DNA of 64,000 nt from Streptomyces sp. NRRL S-340 (GTDB taxonomy: Bacteria; Actinomycetota; Actinomycetes; Streptomycetales; Streptomycetaceae): assembly GCF_000720185.1 (NCBI RefSeq), contig NZ_JOIY01000041.1, forward strand, positions 1 through 64,000, in the 5' to 3' direction. Below, in pieces: positions 1 through 8,637 of the stretch. Both the position numbers and the translations under genes were made by a program. Below the pieces are notes generated by a model that worked only from the letters and a program-made list of their open reading frames with translations, did not search any database and had not been told where the DNA came from. Position 1 is the first letter of the stretch, and each line of letters begins with the position of its first letter.

Positions 1-1
1 C

Positions 2-85
2 TCGCGCGGGGTGTGGGACACCGAGGAGGTCGTCGTCGACCTGGACGTCGTTCAGATCGCGGCCGCCTTGCGGGCGGCGCGGTAG
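2..85 (+). CDS. 3' end of an unidentified gene
   Basis: The frame starting at base 2 reads without a stop through VWDTEEVVVDLDVVQ and ends at TAG (83-85). The acidic/valine-rich composition and third-position G/C bias look like a real C-terminus whose body lies upstream of the window. Too little is present to name a family. The 225 bases that follow, up to 311, hold nothing I recognise. Confidence 0.4.
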   Translation, partial: SRGVWDTEEVVVDLDVVQIAAALRAAR

Positions 86-311
86 GTCAGGCCGCAGCTG
101 TGAGAGGTCGTCCGTCCCAGCGGATGCCCTGCGTTCTTGTCGTGGGTTCGAACTGGTCATCCGTGAGGTCAGCAGGACCCAGGGGCTGTGGGTGTCAACG
201 GTCATGTTTTTCCCCATCGCGAGCGTCAGCTTCCCCGCCCAGACGTTCGCTCCGTCGTCACACCATCGTGGTCGTTTCTCGACCGACGGGGGTGAAGCGA
301 GGTTCGGCTGA

Positions 312-1120
312 TCAGTCCCAGTAGGATGCCGACTGGTCGACTCGGCCGCCTTTGCGGGGTGTGGGGATGTGGTCGCGAGCGCCGCCAGGCAGCGCGGCGA
401 CACACGCCGCCGAGCAAGCGTTGACCAGCAGGGGCAGTACGTCAGTGGCCACGCGCAGGGAGATCCACACCTGATGGAGTCCGCTCTGTTCGATCGGACG
501 GTCGCAGACACTGCACCTGTGGGTGACGGTGGCGCCCCACCGCCGGGGATCCAGGTTTTCCGGATCGAGGTCCGCAACGGAGTCCAGGGAAGGCTGTAGC
601 CGCGGGAACGGCGGTCTCAGTTTGTAGTTGCCGAACAACGCGCGCGTACTCACCGTGCTGCGGGCCAGCTTCCGGCATCGGGTGATCTCGTAGGGGAACC
701 AGTGCAGCCGGTAGGAGGTGTGAGGGGTGAACTCCTCCAGGCTGGTCATGGCCCCGACCCGGGCGGGAGCCGGACCAGATTGCTGCCGTAGAGCACGAGG
801 CGCTTAACCGCCGTCAGCTGGGCGATGCTCGGCGGCAGGGTGATGATCTGCCGCCGCTCTTGCGGGCTGAGCCCGGTCAGGGGGCGAAACTCCTCGCGCC
901 CGTCGGCGGCGGCCTCGTCGATCAGCTCCAGCAGGTGGCGCCAGCCCTGAGCCGAGGTGTCCTGCCGCTCGGCATGGAAGCCGACTCGTGCTCGTGGATG
1001 CGGCCTGGACTGATCGAAGCACGAGCACGCGTCCTGGCGGATACCCCGCTGCTTTGGGGCCGGGTCCGATGTGTCGCCCCAGCGGTTCAGATGGAGCCCC
1101 GGCTCTGCCTCGTCCGTCAT
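312..1120 (-). pseudogene. Leucine-rich-repeat protein with C-terminal Cys pairs, split by a frameshift
   Basis: Two overlapping reading frames form one protein. The upstream frame (ATG at 1120, stop at 746) ends in the LRR-like sequence LTAVKRLVLYGSNLVRLPP. The downstream frame (from 749) starts MTSLEEFTPHTSYRLHWFPY, the next LRR step. Adding one C to the CCC run near 757-762 (coding strand CTCCCGCCC) restores L-P-P-R-V-G-A-M-T-S-L, a regular LRR. The C-terminal part has CSVCDRP and a later C-S-A-A-C, a probable zinc ribbon. Function unknown; LRR proteins usually bind proteins. The ATGA overlap could also allow translational coupling, so two peptides might be made, but the LRR continuity argues for a recent one-base deletion. 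Confidence 0.6.
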
Positions 1121-1243
1121 GGCGCCAAGATACGGAGGTCGCTGCAGCCCGTCTCAGGATTATCCGGGCGGGAGCGCAGACGACGCCCATCGCCGTACTC
1201 GAACGTCTGGCTGGGGAACCTGATGCTGCTGATGGGGAATTAC

Positions 1244-1915
1244 GTGGAGTTCCCCACGCCTGTCCAACGCCGTTGCCCTCGCCGCCCTGCCGGTCGCCCT
1301 TGTCCTGTTGCTTACCGACTGCGGCTCCACCCCGGCGACGGGGAATGCTTCCTTCCCCACCCCGGTCGGCGGACCAGCGACGGAAGCGGCCGCCACGTCT
1401 GTGTGGTCCCTCATCGGCAGCGACGGTAAGACGATCAAGACGCTGTCCGAGATGATCCGGATGTCACGGGCGGTCTCGCTGCACTCCGCCGTCACCGACA
1501 ACCGGGACTTCGACTCGGTCACCACCAGCGTGCGGGACGAGTTCTCCTTCTACACCGCCGCCTTCACCGAACGGCTCAGGGCTCAGGACTCAGGACTCAG
1601 GACTCAGGACTCAGGACTCAGGACTCAGGACTAAGCATCCCGCTCGGCGGCCTTCTTCCGCACGAACAAGCCGGCCACCCGGCAGGAGAACACCGCCTGG
1701 TACCGGTCGACCGTGTACCAGGACCGCACCACCGCCAAGGTCGAGATGGACACCGTCATCGAGTTCACCGCGGGCGACCCCGGATACCTTGAGAAGGGCG
1801 GTTTCGCCACGAACGTGCCCACACCCAGCACCGCAGTGTCGATCTGGTCAAGGAGAAGAGGCGCTGGGTGATCGCCGGCATCGAGAAGCCCCCCTGCCGA
1901 AACCGGCCGAGCGAC
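1244..1915 (+). pseudogene. Decayed lipoprotein-like gene interrupted by a heptamer repeat
   Basis: A hydrophobic segment (NAVALAALPVALVLLLTDCG) resembles a lipoprotein signal, but its frame has no ATG/GTG/TTG upstream, so the start near GTG 1244 is frameshifted. The frame continues through SLIGSDGKTIKTLSEMIRM and TSVRDEFSFYTAAF, enters a CTCAGGA repeat and hits TAA at 1632-1634. The same frame then resumes with KPATRQENTAWYRSTVYQD and KVEMDTVIEFTAGDPGYLEK. A further shift near 1838 is needed to reach SVDLVKEKRRWVIAGIEK. The sequence on both sides of the stop clearly belongs together, so this is one secreted or anchored protein with an NTF2-like feel, now broken in at least three places. Function unknown. 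Confidence 0.55.
1575..1630 (+). repeat. Heptanucleotide tandem repeat (CTCAGGA), 8 units
   Basis: One imperfect unit (CTCAGGG) is followed by seven perfect CTCAGGA units and then CTAAG. Read in the gene's frame the array encodes L-R-T-Q-D-S-G-type heptapeptides and ends in an in-frame TAA. Unit changes not divisible by three would shift the frame, so the array could vary by slippage. Confidence 0.85.
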
Positions 1916-2098
1916 CTGCGGGGTCATGAGGCCATCGGTGCCCGGGCCTTCCACCGGTCCCGCACACCGGCCGGCCCGCGCGGACCGTCATCGAACCAAC
2001 TGCTCGACAACCCTCGGGTGCGGGAACCCGGGCGGAGCGACCTGCGGGAACTGCTCGTCACCGGCTCGGCTCGTCCCACCCGAGGCTCACGCGTCCGG

Positions 2099-3220
2099 TC
2101 ACGCCGTCGTGATGGCGGATGCGATGCTGCGGTGCCGGGCGACGCCGTGTGCGAAGTCGGGTACGCCTGATGTGCCCTCGCGCAGGTCGTCCAGGAACTG
2201 CCGGTAGGCGTGAGCGACCGCGTAGGCCGGCGCGTCGGCTCGGGGGTCCAGTTCCGGAACTCGAACGTACGATTGCGGCACCGTCATGGGAGCGAGCGCG
2301 GTGGACGTTCCGCGGCCGCCTTCGAGGGTGAGCGGGCTGAGCTGGGGGTGGCCGACCGGGGCGGTGAGGACGAGGTCGCCCTCGGAGCCGTTGATCTCCC
2401 AGCGGAAGTTGGTTCCCCGAGCCATGCCTCCGCGGTAGTGGAAGGTGGCCACCGCGCCGCTCGGCAGCCGTCCCGAGGCCACCACCTGGTCCGCAGCGGT
2501 CATGGGCACGGGCTGTCCGCTCTCGGTGTCCACGGCCGACGTACGCCGTGACGCCAGTTGGATCCGCAGTTCCTCGGGCTCCCCCAGGACCGACGCGAGT
2601 CCGTCGAGGGCGTGGCTGAAGGGAACGGTCAGCAGCGTCGTGCCGTTCGCGGCGTCGAGCACGTAGTGATCGCCGGGGGCGACGGTGGCACCCCACGCAC
2701 CACCGGAGCCCACAACCGTCGTGGACAGCACCTCTCCCACGTAGCCGTCGGCCACGAGATGCCGTGCGTAGGCGAGCGCCGGGTGCGACCGCGCTTGGAG
2801 TCCGACGACGGTCGGCACGGCGCGACTGCCCGCCGACTGCGCCATGTCCTCGGCCTCCGCGAGACCGTTGCCCAGCGGCCATTCGCACAACACGCTCTTT
2901 CCGGCGCTCAGCGCCGTCTGCACCAGTTCCCGGTGGTGAGGCACCTTCACCGCCACGACCACGAGGTCCACTTCGTCGCAGGCGACCAGTTCGGCCGCCG
3001 TCCCGAAGGCGCTGGCTACACCGTGCTTCCGCCCGGAGCGCTCCGCCGACTGTTTCGAACTCGTGCTCAACGCCCTCAGCTCATAGCCCGGGACAGCGCG
3101 CAGGGCCGGCAGGTGGGAGCGCTCGGCCCAGCTACCGTGCGCCCCGAGTCCGATGATCCCTACTCCGATCGTCTTCTCGGACCGGGCCAGTTCGGCAAGG
3201 AGTGACTCAGATGTGTTCAT
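2099..3220 (-). CDS. Gfo/Idh/MocA-family NAD(P)-dependent oxidoreductase (Gal80-like)
   Basis: 373 residues, the usual family length. The N-terminal Rossmann fold carries VGIIGLGAHGSW (about residues 19-30). The segment SVLCEWPLGNGLAEA has EWP where classical members have EKP; EWPLG is characteristic of the Gal80-like branch. The C-terminal half is the alpha/beta substrate-binding domain. Family members oxidise or isomerise sugars and cyclitols, or act as non-catalytic sensors; with the EKP lysine replaced by Trp, dehydrogenase chemistry is uncertain here. It starts at ATG 3220. It lies downstream of, and on the same strand as, the aldo/keto reductase, 300 bases away, so it may be read from its own promoter. 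Confidence 0.85.
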   Translation of the reverse strand: MNTSESLLAELARSEKTIGVGIIGLGAHGSWAERSHLPALRAVPGYELRALSTSSKQSAERSGRKHGVASAFGTAAELVACDEVDLVVVAVKVPHHRELVQTALSAGKSVLCEWPLGNGLAEAEDMAQSAGSRAVPTVVGLQARSHPALAYARHLVADGYVGEVLSTTVVGSGGAWGATVAPGDHYVLDAANGTTLLTVPFSHALDGLASVLGEPEELRIQLASRRTSAVDTESGQPVPMTAADQVVASGRLPSGAVATFHYRGGMARGTNFRWEINGSEGDLVLTAPVGHPQLSPLTLEGGRGTSTALAPMTVPQSYVRVPELDPRADAPAYAVAHAYRQFLDDLREGTSGVPDFAHGVARHRSIASAITTA

Positions 3221-3520
3221 GACTCGTCACCTGTTCTTTGTATGGGTGGCACCGACGTCACTCGCTGTGGCCATGAAGCACATAGGGAGTGCCCGTCGCA
3301 GCGCCTCGTCACGAGAGGCGGGACCGCGTGTCGGGCAGGCGCCGGCGTGGGAGATTCACGCACGGTGGGTACGGGGTCAGCGGGCGATGCCGCGGACGGG
3401 GGTGCCGGACACGGTGCTAATGCGGGGATCGCGGAATCTCTGGCGCGGTTCACCGAGCATGGTGACGAAGGACCGTGCCGGTGGAAGGCGGGAAGCCTGC
3501 TCGACCGACGGCGGTCGGTC
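3221..3520. other. Intergenic region, no gene seen
   Basis: 300 bases between the aldo/keto reductase stop and the Gfo/Idh/MocA start. Frames on either strand lack convincing codon bias or family resemblance. It presumably holds the oxidoreductase promoter, but no clear -35/-10 pair or strong hairpin stood out. Confidence 0.5.
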
Positions 3521-4546
3521 TCACGTGCTCGCAGACGGCTTCGGGCCGCGCTCGCTGTCCAGCAGAGCCATGAGAGGTGCGGCGTACCGGGTTCCGGCCA
3601 CCGCGTCGGCCGGGACCGCCTCGTCGATCCTGCCGAGGTCCGCGTCGGTCAGTGTGACGTCGGCCGCGGCCAGAGCCTCATCGACGCGGTCGGGTCGGCG
3701 GGCGCCCAGGACGGCCACGATGGTGCCGCGCTCGCGCCCCTGGGCGGTGACCCAGGCGGTGGCGAGCTGCGCGACGCTGATGCCGTGTGCGTCGGCGAGC
3801 GGCCGCAGCCGGTCGACCAGGGCGAGGTTCGTGACGAGGTTGTCGGGGTGAAAGCGGGGCAGCCAGTGGGCGCGTGGGTCACCTCCGGCGGGTTGTCGGT
3901 AGGTGCCGGTGAGCAGGCCGTGTGCGAGTACCCCGTAAGCGGTGACGCCGATCCCCAGCTCGCGACAGGTGTCCAGGATGCCGTTGACCTCGGGGCCACG
4001 GCTGAACAGGGAGTATTCGATCTGTACGTCGCAGATCGGGTGCACGGCGTGGGCGCGGCGGATGGTCTCCGGGCCCACCTCGGACAGCCCGATGTGGCGC
4101 ACGTGTCCGGCCTGGACCAGTTCGGAGATGGCGCCGACCGTGTCCTCGATCGGGGTGTCGGGGTCGAGGCGGGAGGGGCGGTAGATGTCGACGTGGTCGG
4201 TGCCGAGGCGGCGCAGCGAGTAGGCGAGTGCGTTCTTCACATGGGCGGGACGGCCCTCGATGCCGACGAAGGTTCCGTCAGGACTGCGCAGGCCGCCGAA
4301 CTTGACGCTCAGGAGCGCCCCATCGCGGTCGCGGCCGGGGAGTGCGCGGCGGATGAGGTCCTCGTTGTGGCCCATGCCGTAGAAGTCGGCGGTGTCGAGG
4401 AGGGTGACGCCGGCAGCAAGGGCCGCGTGGATCGTGGCGATGGCGTCAGCCTCGTCAGCGGGAGCGGTCTGATCGGACATACCGGCGCAGCCCAACGCGA
4501 GATGAGTGACCTGCGGGCCACCGGTTCCAAGGGTTCGGGTGTGCAT
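3521..4546 (-). CDS. Aldo/keto reductase
   Basis: 341 residues with the AKR (beta/alpha)8 signatures: LGTGGPQVTHLALGCAGM at the N-terminus, LLDTADFYG with catalytic Asp51 and Tyr56, and SVKFGG with Lys82. Where the catalytic His normally sits (Y-x-x-H-R) this protein reads IYRPSRLDP, so the tetrad is incomplete at Ser125. The cofactor end GLSEVGPETIRRA is present. Predicted NADPH-dependent carbonyl reduction in the cytosol; substrate unknown. A good ribosome site (GGAAGG) precedes ATG 4546. It is divergent from the marR gene across a 104-base region containing two palindromes that overlap its likely promoter, so repression by the MarR protein is expected. Confidence 0.9.
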   Translation of the reverse strand: MHTRTLGTGGPQVTHLALGCAGMSDQTAPADEADAIATIHAALAAGVTLLDTADFYGMGHNEDLIRRALPGRDRDGALLSVKFGGLRSPDGTFVGIEGRPAHVKNALAYSLRRLGTDHVDIYRPSRLDPDTPIEDTVGAISELVQAGHVRHIGLSEVGPETIRRAHAVHPICDVQIEYSLFSRGPEVNGILDTCRELGIGVTAYGVLAHGLLTGTYRQPAGGDPRAHWLPRFHPDNLVTNLALVDRLRPLADAHGISVAQLATAWVTAQGRERGTIVAVLGARRPDRVDEALAAADVTLTDADLGRIDEAVPADAVAGTRYAAPLMALLDSERGPKPSAST

Positions 4547-4615
4547 GGATCCTTCCGCGGGGTGGAAAGGCGGGCGCGGCCGACGGGGCCGGCGAGGCGG
4601 CAGCCACCTGCTACC

Positions 4616-4660
4616 GTTGACATCTCAACACTAAGAACGGGTGCGTTGATATGTCAACAC
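4616..4660. promoter_or_regulatory. Paired MarR-type operators between the AKR and marR genes
   Basis: Two palindromes, GTTGACATCTCAAC (4616-4629) and GTTGATATGTCAAC (4645-4658), share perfect GTTGA/TCAAC arms and are spaced 29 bases start to start. Each contains a TTGACA-like -35 on one strand: 4617-4622 faces marR, and the complement of 4652-4657 faces the AKR, with TTAGTG at a 17-base spacing. The second palindrome overlaps the marR ATG at 4651, so occupancy would block both directions. The role is inferred from arrangement; MarR proteins typically bind such 14-18 bp palindromes. Confidence 0.75.
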
Positions 4661-5106
4661 CAAGTCGCGGAGATCACGAGCCGGACGAGCCCATGGGCGA
4701 GGCCGCACTGGATCCAGTCGACCTCTGGTCCGCCTTCAAGCGCGCCCATGAGATCGTCCGAAGCCGTGTGATCGCGGACGCCGCCGAGGCGGCGGGTCTG
4801 TCCGAGCCGGACTTGACGATCCTCGTCAACCTGAACAAGGCGGGGGGATCTTTGCGTCAGAGCGAGCTCGCCGCGTCGCTCGCCTGGGACCGCACCCGCA
4901 TCTCCCACCAGCTCACCCGCATGAGCAAGCGCCAGCTCGTCACCCGCGAACGCGCCGGCGGTGTCATCGTCACCCTCACCGACACCGGACGGCAGGCCAT
5001 CACCGCCGTGCACCCCGGCCTGGACGCCGCGGTACGCCGCCACTTCACCGACAAGCTCTCCCCGCAGGAGATCGAAACACTGAGTTCTGCCCTCCGTCGG
5101 CTGTAG
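4651..5106 (+). CDS. MarR-family transcriptional regulator
   Basis: 151 residues. The winged helix covers SEPDLTILVNLNKAGGSLRQ, SELAASLAWDRTRISHQL and the wing LVTRERAGGVIVTLTDTGRQA, all standard MarR positions. It starts at ATG 4651, inside one of the palindromes, with no strong ribosome site; translation from a leaderless or very short leader transcript is plausible. It is divergent from the aldo/keto reductase. Most MarR proteins are dimeric repressors of their own gene and of a divergent enzyme, released by phenolic or oxidative signals; the ligand here is unknown. Confidence 0.92.
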   Translation: MSTPSRGDHEPDEPMGEAALDPVDLWSAFKRAHEIVRSRVIADAAEAAGLSEPDLTILVNLNKAGGSLRQSELAASLAWDRTRISHQLTRMSKRQLVTRERAGGVIVTLTDTGRQAITAVHPGLDAAVRRHFTDKLSPQEIETLSSALRRL

Positions 5107-5733
5107 CCGCCGGAACAGAAGCCGAAATGCCACAGGGCCCGATCACCGATCCCCGGCCGGATGGGCCCGCGCCCTTGAGCCGCCTGGAGCCCGGGGCGTC
5201 GCCGACCGCATGCCCCGATCGCCGCCGCTGCGCCGGCCGGGCCGCCACGGGCACGACCGCCCGGCCGACCATGAGCAGCTCGACCAGCGCCGGCCAGACG
5301 ACCCGACTCGTCAGGTCTCGGCCCTCCGGACCGCCTTCACCGTGCGAGGAGCGGCGCGATCGGCCTGACGATCGAGCCAGGTGCGGACCGCTGTGCTCAT
5401 CAGCTCGTCCCCCACCGGGAAGGAGACGGCGGCCCCGGTTACAAGCCGATCCGCGCCCCCACCGCGTCGCGGCCGGGGTACGGCTCGGCTCTTCGGCGCG
5501 GGCGGTGGCGCACATGCTGCTCCTTCCTGCGGGGCGAGAACGCCCCAGGACCAGTGACCGGCATATGGCACGCCTACGGCCCCCACCAGGCACGGAAGGG
5601 CAGACTTGCGGCTTCTTCCAGGTGAGGCCCGGGCACACCGGGCGGCTCCCGCCTCCTTACTCCGCCGCCCGTACGGGTCCGCGGCCGGTAAGTACCACCT
5701 ACTGAGGAGCAGCTGCACGATCTGCTGGCTGAC
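5107..5733. other. 627 bases without a convincing gene
   Basis: Several open frames exist on both strands but all are Arg/Pro-rich shadows. A minus-strand stretch around 5310-5460 reads VSFPVGDELMSTAVRTWLDR, which may be a relic, but its frame breaks on both sides and I cannot assign a family. No terminator-like hairpin after marR was identified. Confidence 0.45.
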
Positions 5734-6040
5734 ATGAGTCTCGGATCACGATTTGTCGTCGTGCAGCGGCTTGATCTGGAGCCCGCAGATCAGCACTACA
5801 TGCAGGTCTATCTCAATGACGGACTGAGCTACCAGGTGGAATACCGTGAGGGAGGGCCGGGACAAGCAATTCCAGGCGTGGGTACCCCGTACACACGAGG
5901 TCTTCGCAGTGGAATCTGCGGCTGAGGTGCTCCAGGGCTGGGCCTGCGGGCGACCCGGTTGGCGTGACACTCCTTCTTGGTTTCCGTGGTCACCTGAAGA
6001 GTCATGCGCCCGTCACCATCCCCTCACAGCCACTCGTTGA
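5734..6040 (+). pseudogene. Immunity-protein-like small gene with a one-base frameshift
   Basis: The first frame reads SLGSRFVVVQRLDLEPADQ and YMQVYLNDGLSYQVEYREGG. The second continues DKQFQAWVPRTHEVFAVESA and AAEVLQGWACGRPGWRD. The switch falls at the GGGAGGG run near 5850, and removing one G joins the two. The resulting protein of about 90-100 residues, small, acidic and ending in a Trp-rich GWxxGRPGW, looks like the immunity (Imm) proteins encoded beside polymorphic toxins. That assignment is a resemblance only. No toxin gene is adjacent; an IS5 fragment follows directly. Confidence 0.4.
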
Positions 6041-6195
6041 TGGCTGCCACCAAAACAGTCGCTTCTTAACGGACCGCGAGCTTGTCGTATCTCGTAGCCA
6101 CGGCCCGGTAACTTTTTAGGCGGTTGATGCTGCACTCGACCGCGTGTCTGGCCTTGTGGTCTTCCGGATCGAGTTTCGGTGGACGGGGGTGCGTC
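6024..6195 (-). pseudogene. C-terminal scrap of an IS5-family transposase
   Basis: Minus-strand translation gives [20 protein letters not shown], then [16 protein letters not shown], a TAA, and EATVLVAAINEWL with stop at 6024-6026. This is the conserved end of DDE transposases of the IS5 group (E of H-A-V-E-C, N-R-L-K, R-Y-D-K-L-A). The internal TAA replaces the usual Tyr, and the N-terminal two thirds are missing, so it is inactive. Confidence 0.8.
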
Positions 6196-6203
6196 GCATC
6201 TGG

Positions 6204-7097
6204 TCACATGAGCTCGAATTTGGTCACGGGAAGCGCCTTGTCCACCCGGACGGCGGCCAAGTCGTCGTGGCGGATGAAAAAACTCGTAGAGTAGATCTCG
6301 TAGTCCAGGGATTCCCTGGCGAGCGATACCCATTCGCTCCTCAGCCGGTGCTTTTCCTCCTCCAGGTGGGAATACCATTTCGCGATCGGGATGGCGGGGA
6401 GCTCGCCTGCCTTCTCGCGTCCCGCGAGGGTCTGCTCCGCGATGCTGTTGATCACCTCTTCATCGGCATACCCGCCGATGAAGAGGCCGGCGTCGGACGG
6501 CCAGAGGCGGTAGGCCAGGGCCCGAAGTTCATCCAGGTGCGGCAGGTCACGCTCCATGTACCGGGCCAACTGCTGCTGGAAGGGCAACATCTCCTCCCAC
6601 TCGAGATCCTCCCAGTACTCGTGCCAGCCCTCGTCCTCGTCGCCCTCCTCAAGCCAGAGGGGCAGTTCGGCGCTGAGTTCGGCGCAGACATCGACCTGCT
6701 CGCGGACACACACGGAGCCGGGGGCTTCCGCGACCGCGGTTTCGGTGCCGCCCGGTACATACACGACTCGCGCATACCTCCCGGAACTGTCCTCATGGTC
6801 CTTCTCCTGGTCCACGAAGAAGAGCAGTGTCCCGTCCACCGGCAGGTCGAAGCCGTCGACTCTCGGCAGTGCCCCACAGTCGACGGAAAGGAGCAACGGC
6901 AACGGAATGTCCCCGGCAGACGGCCACTCCATGCCCACCGGCAGTCGGGGCAACCCACCGACCTGCCCGACCGGAGACCCACTGCCACGCCCGAGCAACC
7001 CGATCGACCAACGAAGGTGCTGGCTGAACCTGCTGATCTCGTCGTCCGGGATGCCCAACTCAAGCGCTGCCCGACGAAACTCCCCCTGATGATCCAT
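6204..7097 (-). CDS. DUF1963-family protein (YwqG-like)
   Basis: 297 residues when started at the internal Met of MDHQGEFRRAALELG (ATG 7097). A longer frame runs to 7352 but its extra N-terminus is Arg/Ser-rich and unlike the family. Recognisable DUF1963 features are QVGGLPRLPVGMEWP, an interior strand ending LSVDCGALP, DGTLLFFVDQE, an acidic loop (DEDEGWHEYWEDLEWEE) and the late WYSHLEEE. Function of the family is unknown; members often sit among toxin-immunity and mobile loci. It abuts an IS5 relic at its 3' end. Confidence 0.75.
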   Translation of the reverse strand: MDHQGEFRRAALELGIPDDEISRFSQHLRWSIGLLGRGSGSPVGQVGGLPRLPVGMEWPSAGDIPLPLLLSVDCGALPRVDGFDLPVDGTLLFFVDQEKDHEDSSGRYARVVYVPGGTETAVAEAPGSVCVREQVDVCAELSAELPLWLEEGDEDEGWHEYWEDLEWEEMLPFQQQLARYMERDLPHLDELRALAYRLWPSDAGLFIGGYADEEVINSIAEQTLAGREKAGELPAIPIAKWYSHLEEEKHRLRSEWVSLARESLDYEIYSTSFFIRHDDLAAVRVDKALPVTKFELM

Positions 7098-7377
7098 GCA
7101 CACGAAGGTAAACCCCTTTCCACTCAGCTGTCCCGCAGGGCGTTTGGCCGACACGGGTTGTACATGGCTGGCTGATGCGGGCGATCGGTCACCACGGACC
7201 ACCCCCGCGGATCCGTCTCCAGGAAGCCGCGCAGTCCCAAGAGAGGTTGCGCGTGTCTGCTTCAGGAACGTGGTAAGCCCTGACTCGAGTTGCCACTGCC
7301 CCTCTTGAGCGGTCTTCGGCCACGAGGCTGAAAGGAACCTCAAGAGCGACAAAGCCTTTTAACGTCCGGACAAACGG

Positions 7378-7520
7378 GGCATCGAGCAGGACCCGGAAGT
7401 CGTCCAGCACCGGCAGCAGGAGACCTGGCCGGAGACCGGCGCGAAGGCGAAGAAGGACGGCGGCGAGACCCTCTTCGCCGACCGGGCCGACATCCGCTCC
7501 GACACGAGCGAGATCTCGCG
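7378..7520 (+). pseudogene. Internal scrap of an IS630-family transposase
   Basis: The plus frame reads GIEQDPEVVQHRQQETWPE, then KKDGGETLFADRADIRSD. This is the segment before and at the first catalytic Asp of IS630 transposases (usually W-P-x-I followed by F-x-D-E). Flanks do not continue the protein. The bases between 7098 and 7377 hold no other recognisable gene. Confidence 0.6.
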
Positions 7521-7537
7521 GCCGTCGCGACGGTTGT

Positions 7538-8374
7538 TCAGCGGTGCCCGCGGCGCATGGGTACCAGGTTGCCGCGCCGGCGGGCGGCGATGAGCATGGG
7601 GATCGCGATCAGCAGGCTGACGATGACGGGCACGATCGACGCCTCAAGACCGAAGTCTCCACCGGTCAGCAGGTCGGGGCCGGTCGGATTGGTGGTCATC
7701 AGGCCCTCGGAGGCGTGGCCGGAGACAGGAATACCGATCAGGCCCAGGGTGGTGTTCCAGGTGAAGTGCAGGCCCACGGCGAACCAGATGTTGCGCCTCC
7801 ACAGGAACGCGGCACCGAGGAGGACGCCGGCCTCGATGGCGATCGCGATCGAACTCCACACCGTGGCATCCGGGTTGGCCAGGTGCAGTCCGCCGAACAG
7901 CACCGCGGTGATCGTCAGGGCCGCCCAGCTGCCGCACAACTTCTCCAGTGCCTGGAGGGCGAGACCACGGAAGAGCAGTTCCTCGGTCACGGCGGCACCG
8001 ACCGACATCGCGGCCATGCTCGCCACGATCGACAGGCCGTTACCGGACCGTTCGTTGAATGAGAACTCTGTGAGAAGCATGAGCATCGACACGGTGATGA
8101 ACCCGAAGCCGATTGCGGCGCCGAACAATGTCTGTGTGACAGCTCCCGACTTCGAGATCTCCGGCATGCTCCGCCGAGCGACGTAGCGCATAACCGCCCA
8201 GTAGACGACAACCGCCACGACCGCGCCCACGATGGCGACCACCCCGCCCACCGAGGCCAGGCTGGACGCCAGACCCACACCGACTATGCCGGTCAGCATC
8301 CAAGCGAGGGGAGACTGCAAGCGGCCACCACTCCGGCGGGCGGATTGGGGCGACGCGGTGCGAGTCGTATTCAA
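7538..8374 (-). CDS. CPBP-family intramembrane glutamic protease (CAAX/Abi type)
   Basis: 278 residues with about six to seven hydrophobic segments. The family motifs are all present: EELLFRG (Glu131, Glu132, Arg136), F-G-G-L-H (His164) and H-F-T-W-N (His203, Asn207). TTG 8374 is the start, preceded by GGAGAT. CPBP proteins are membrane-embedded proteases or chaperone-like factors; bacterial members act in bacteriocin self-immunity, peptide maturation or surface anchoring. Nothing nearby indicates a peptide partner. An IS630 scrap lies directly downstream. The 263 bases between 8375 and 8637 contain only its upstream region and the hydrolase 3' flank. Confidence 0.88.
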   Translation of the reverse strand: MNTTRTASPQSARRSGGRLQSPLAWMLTGIVGVGLASSLASVGGVVAIVGAVVAVVVYWAVMRYVARRSMPEISKSGAVTQTLFGAAIGFGFITVSMLMLLTEFSFNERSGNGLSIVASMAAMSVGAAVTEELLFRGLALQALEKLCGSWAALTITAVLFGGLHLANPDATVWSSIAIAIEAGVLLGAAFLWRRNIWFAVGLHFTWNTTLGLIGIPVSGHASEGLMTTNPTGPDLLTGGDFGLEASIVPVIVSLLIAIPMLIAARRRGNLVPMRRGHR

Positions 8375-8637
8375 GGTGATCTCCGTATGTCATCAGCCGC
8401 GTGCCTTCCGGCGGCCTGCCGAGAACGTTATGAGAGGGGCGATGTCTGCGAATCGCCCCTGAGTGGACAGTCCGAGTAGCTCTGATGGGGGACACAGGGC
8501 GACGGACGCCTCAGCGGCGGGGCGGTTCACGGGGCTTCCTGGAGGTGGCTACCCATCGGGTGGTGGGCCGTGGAGCGCATCGAACGAGACCTCTGGGCTG
8601 GATCGTCGGGCACTCCGGCCACGAAAGACCAGATCGT

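Noticed and set aside
3242..4771. 509-codon plus-strand open frame
   Set aside because: It is antisense to the aldo/keto reductase and marR region; composition is Gly/Ala/Val/Arg-rich with no motif, while the minus strand shows clear AKR motifs.
5127..5718. Overlapping open frames of 130-200 codons on both strands
   Set aside because: All are Arg/Pro/Ser-rich, mutually antisense and without any conserved block.
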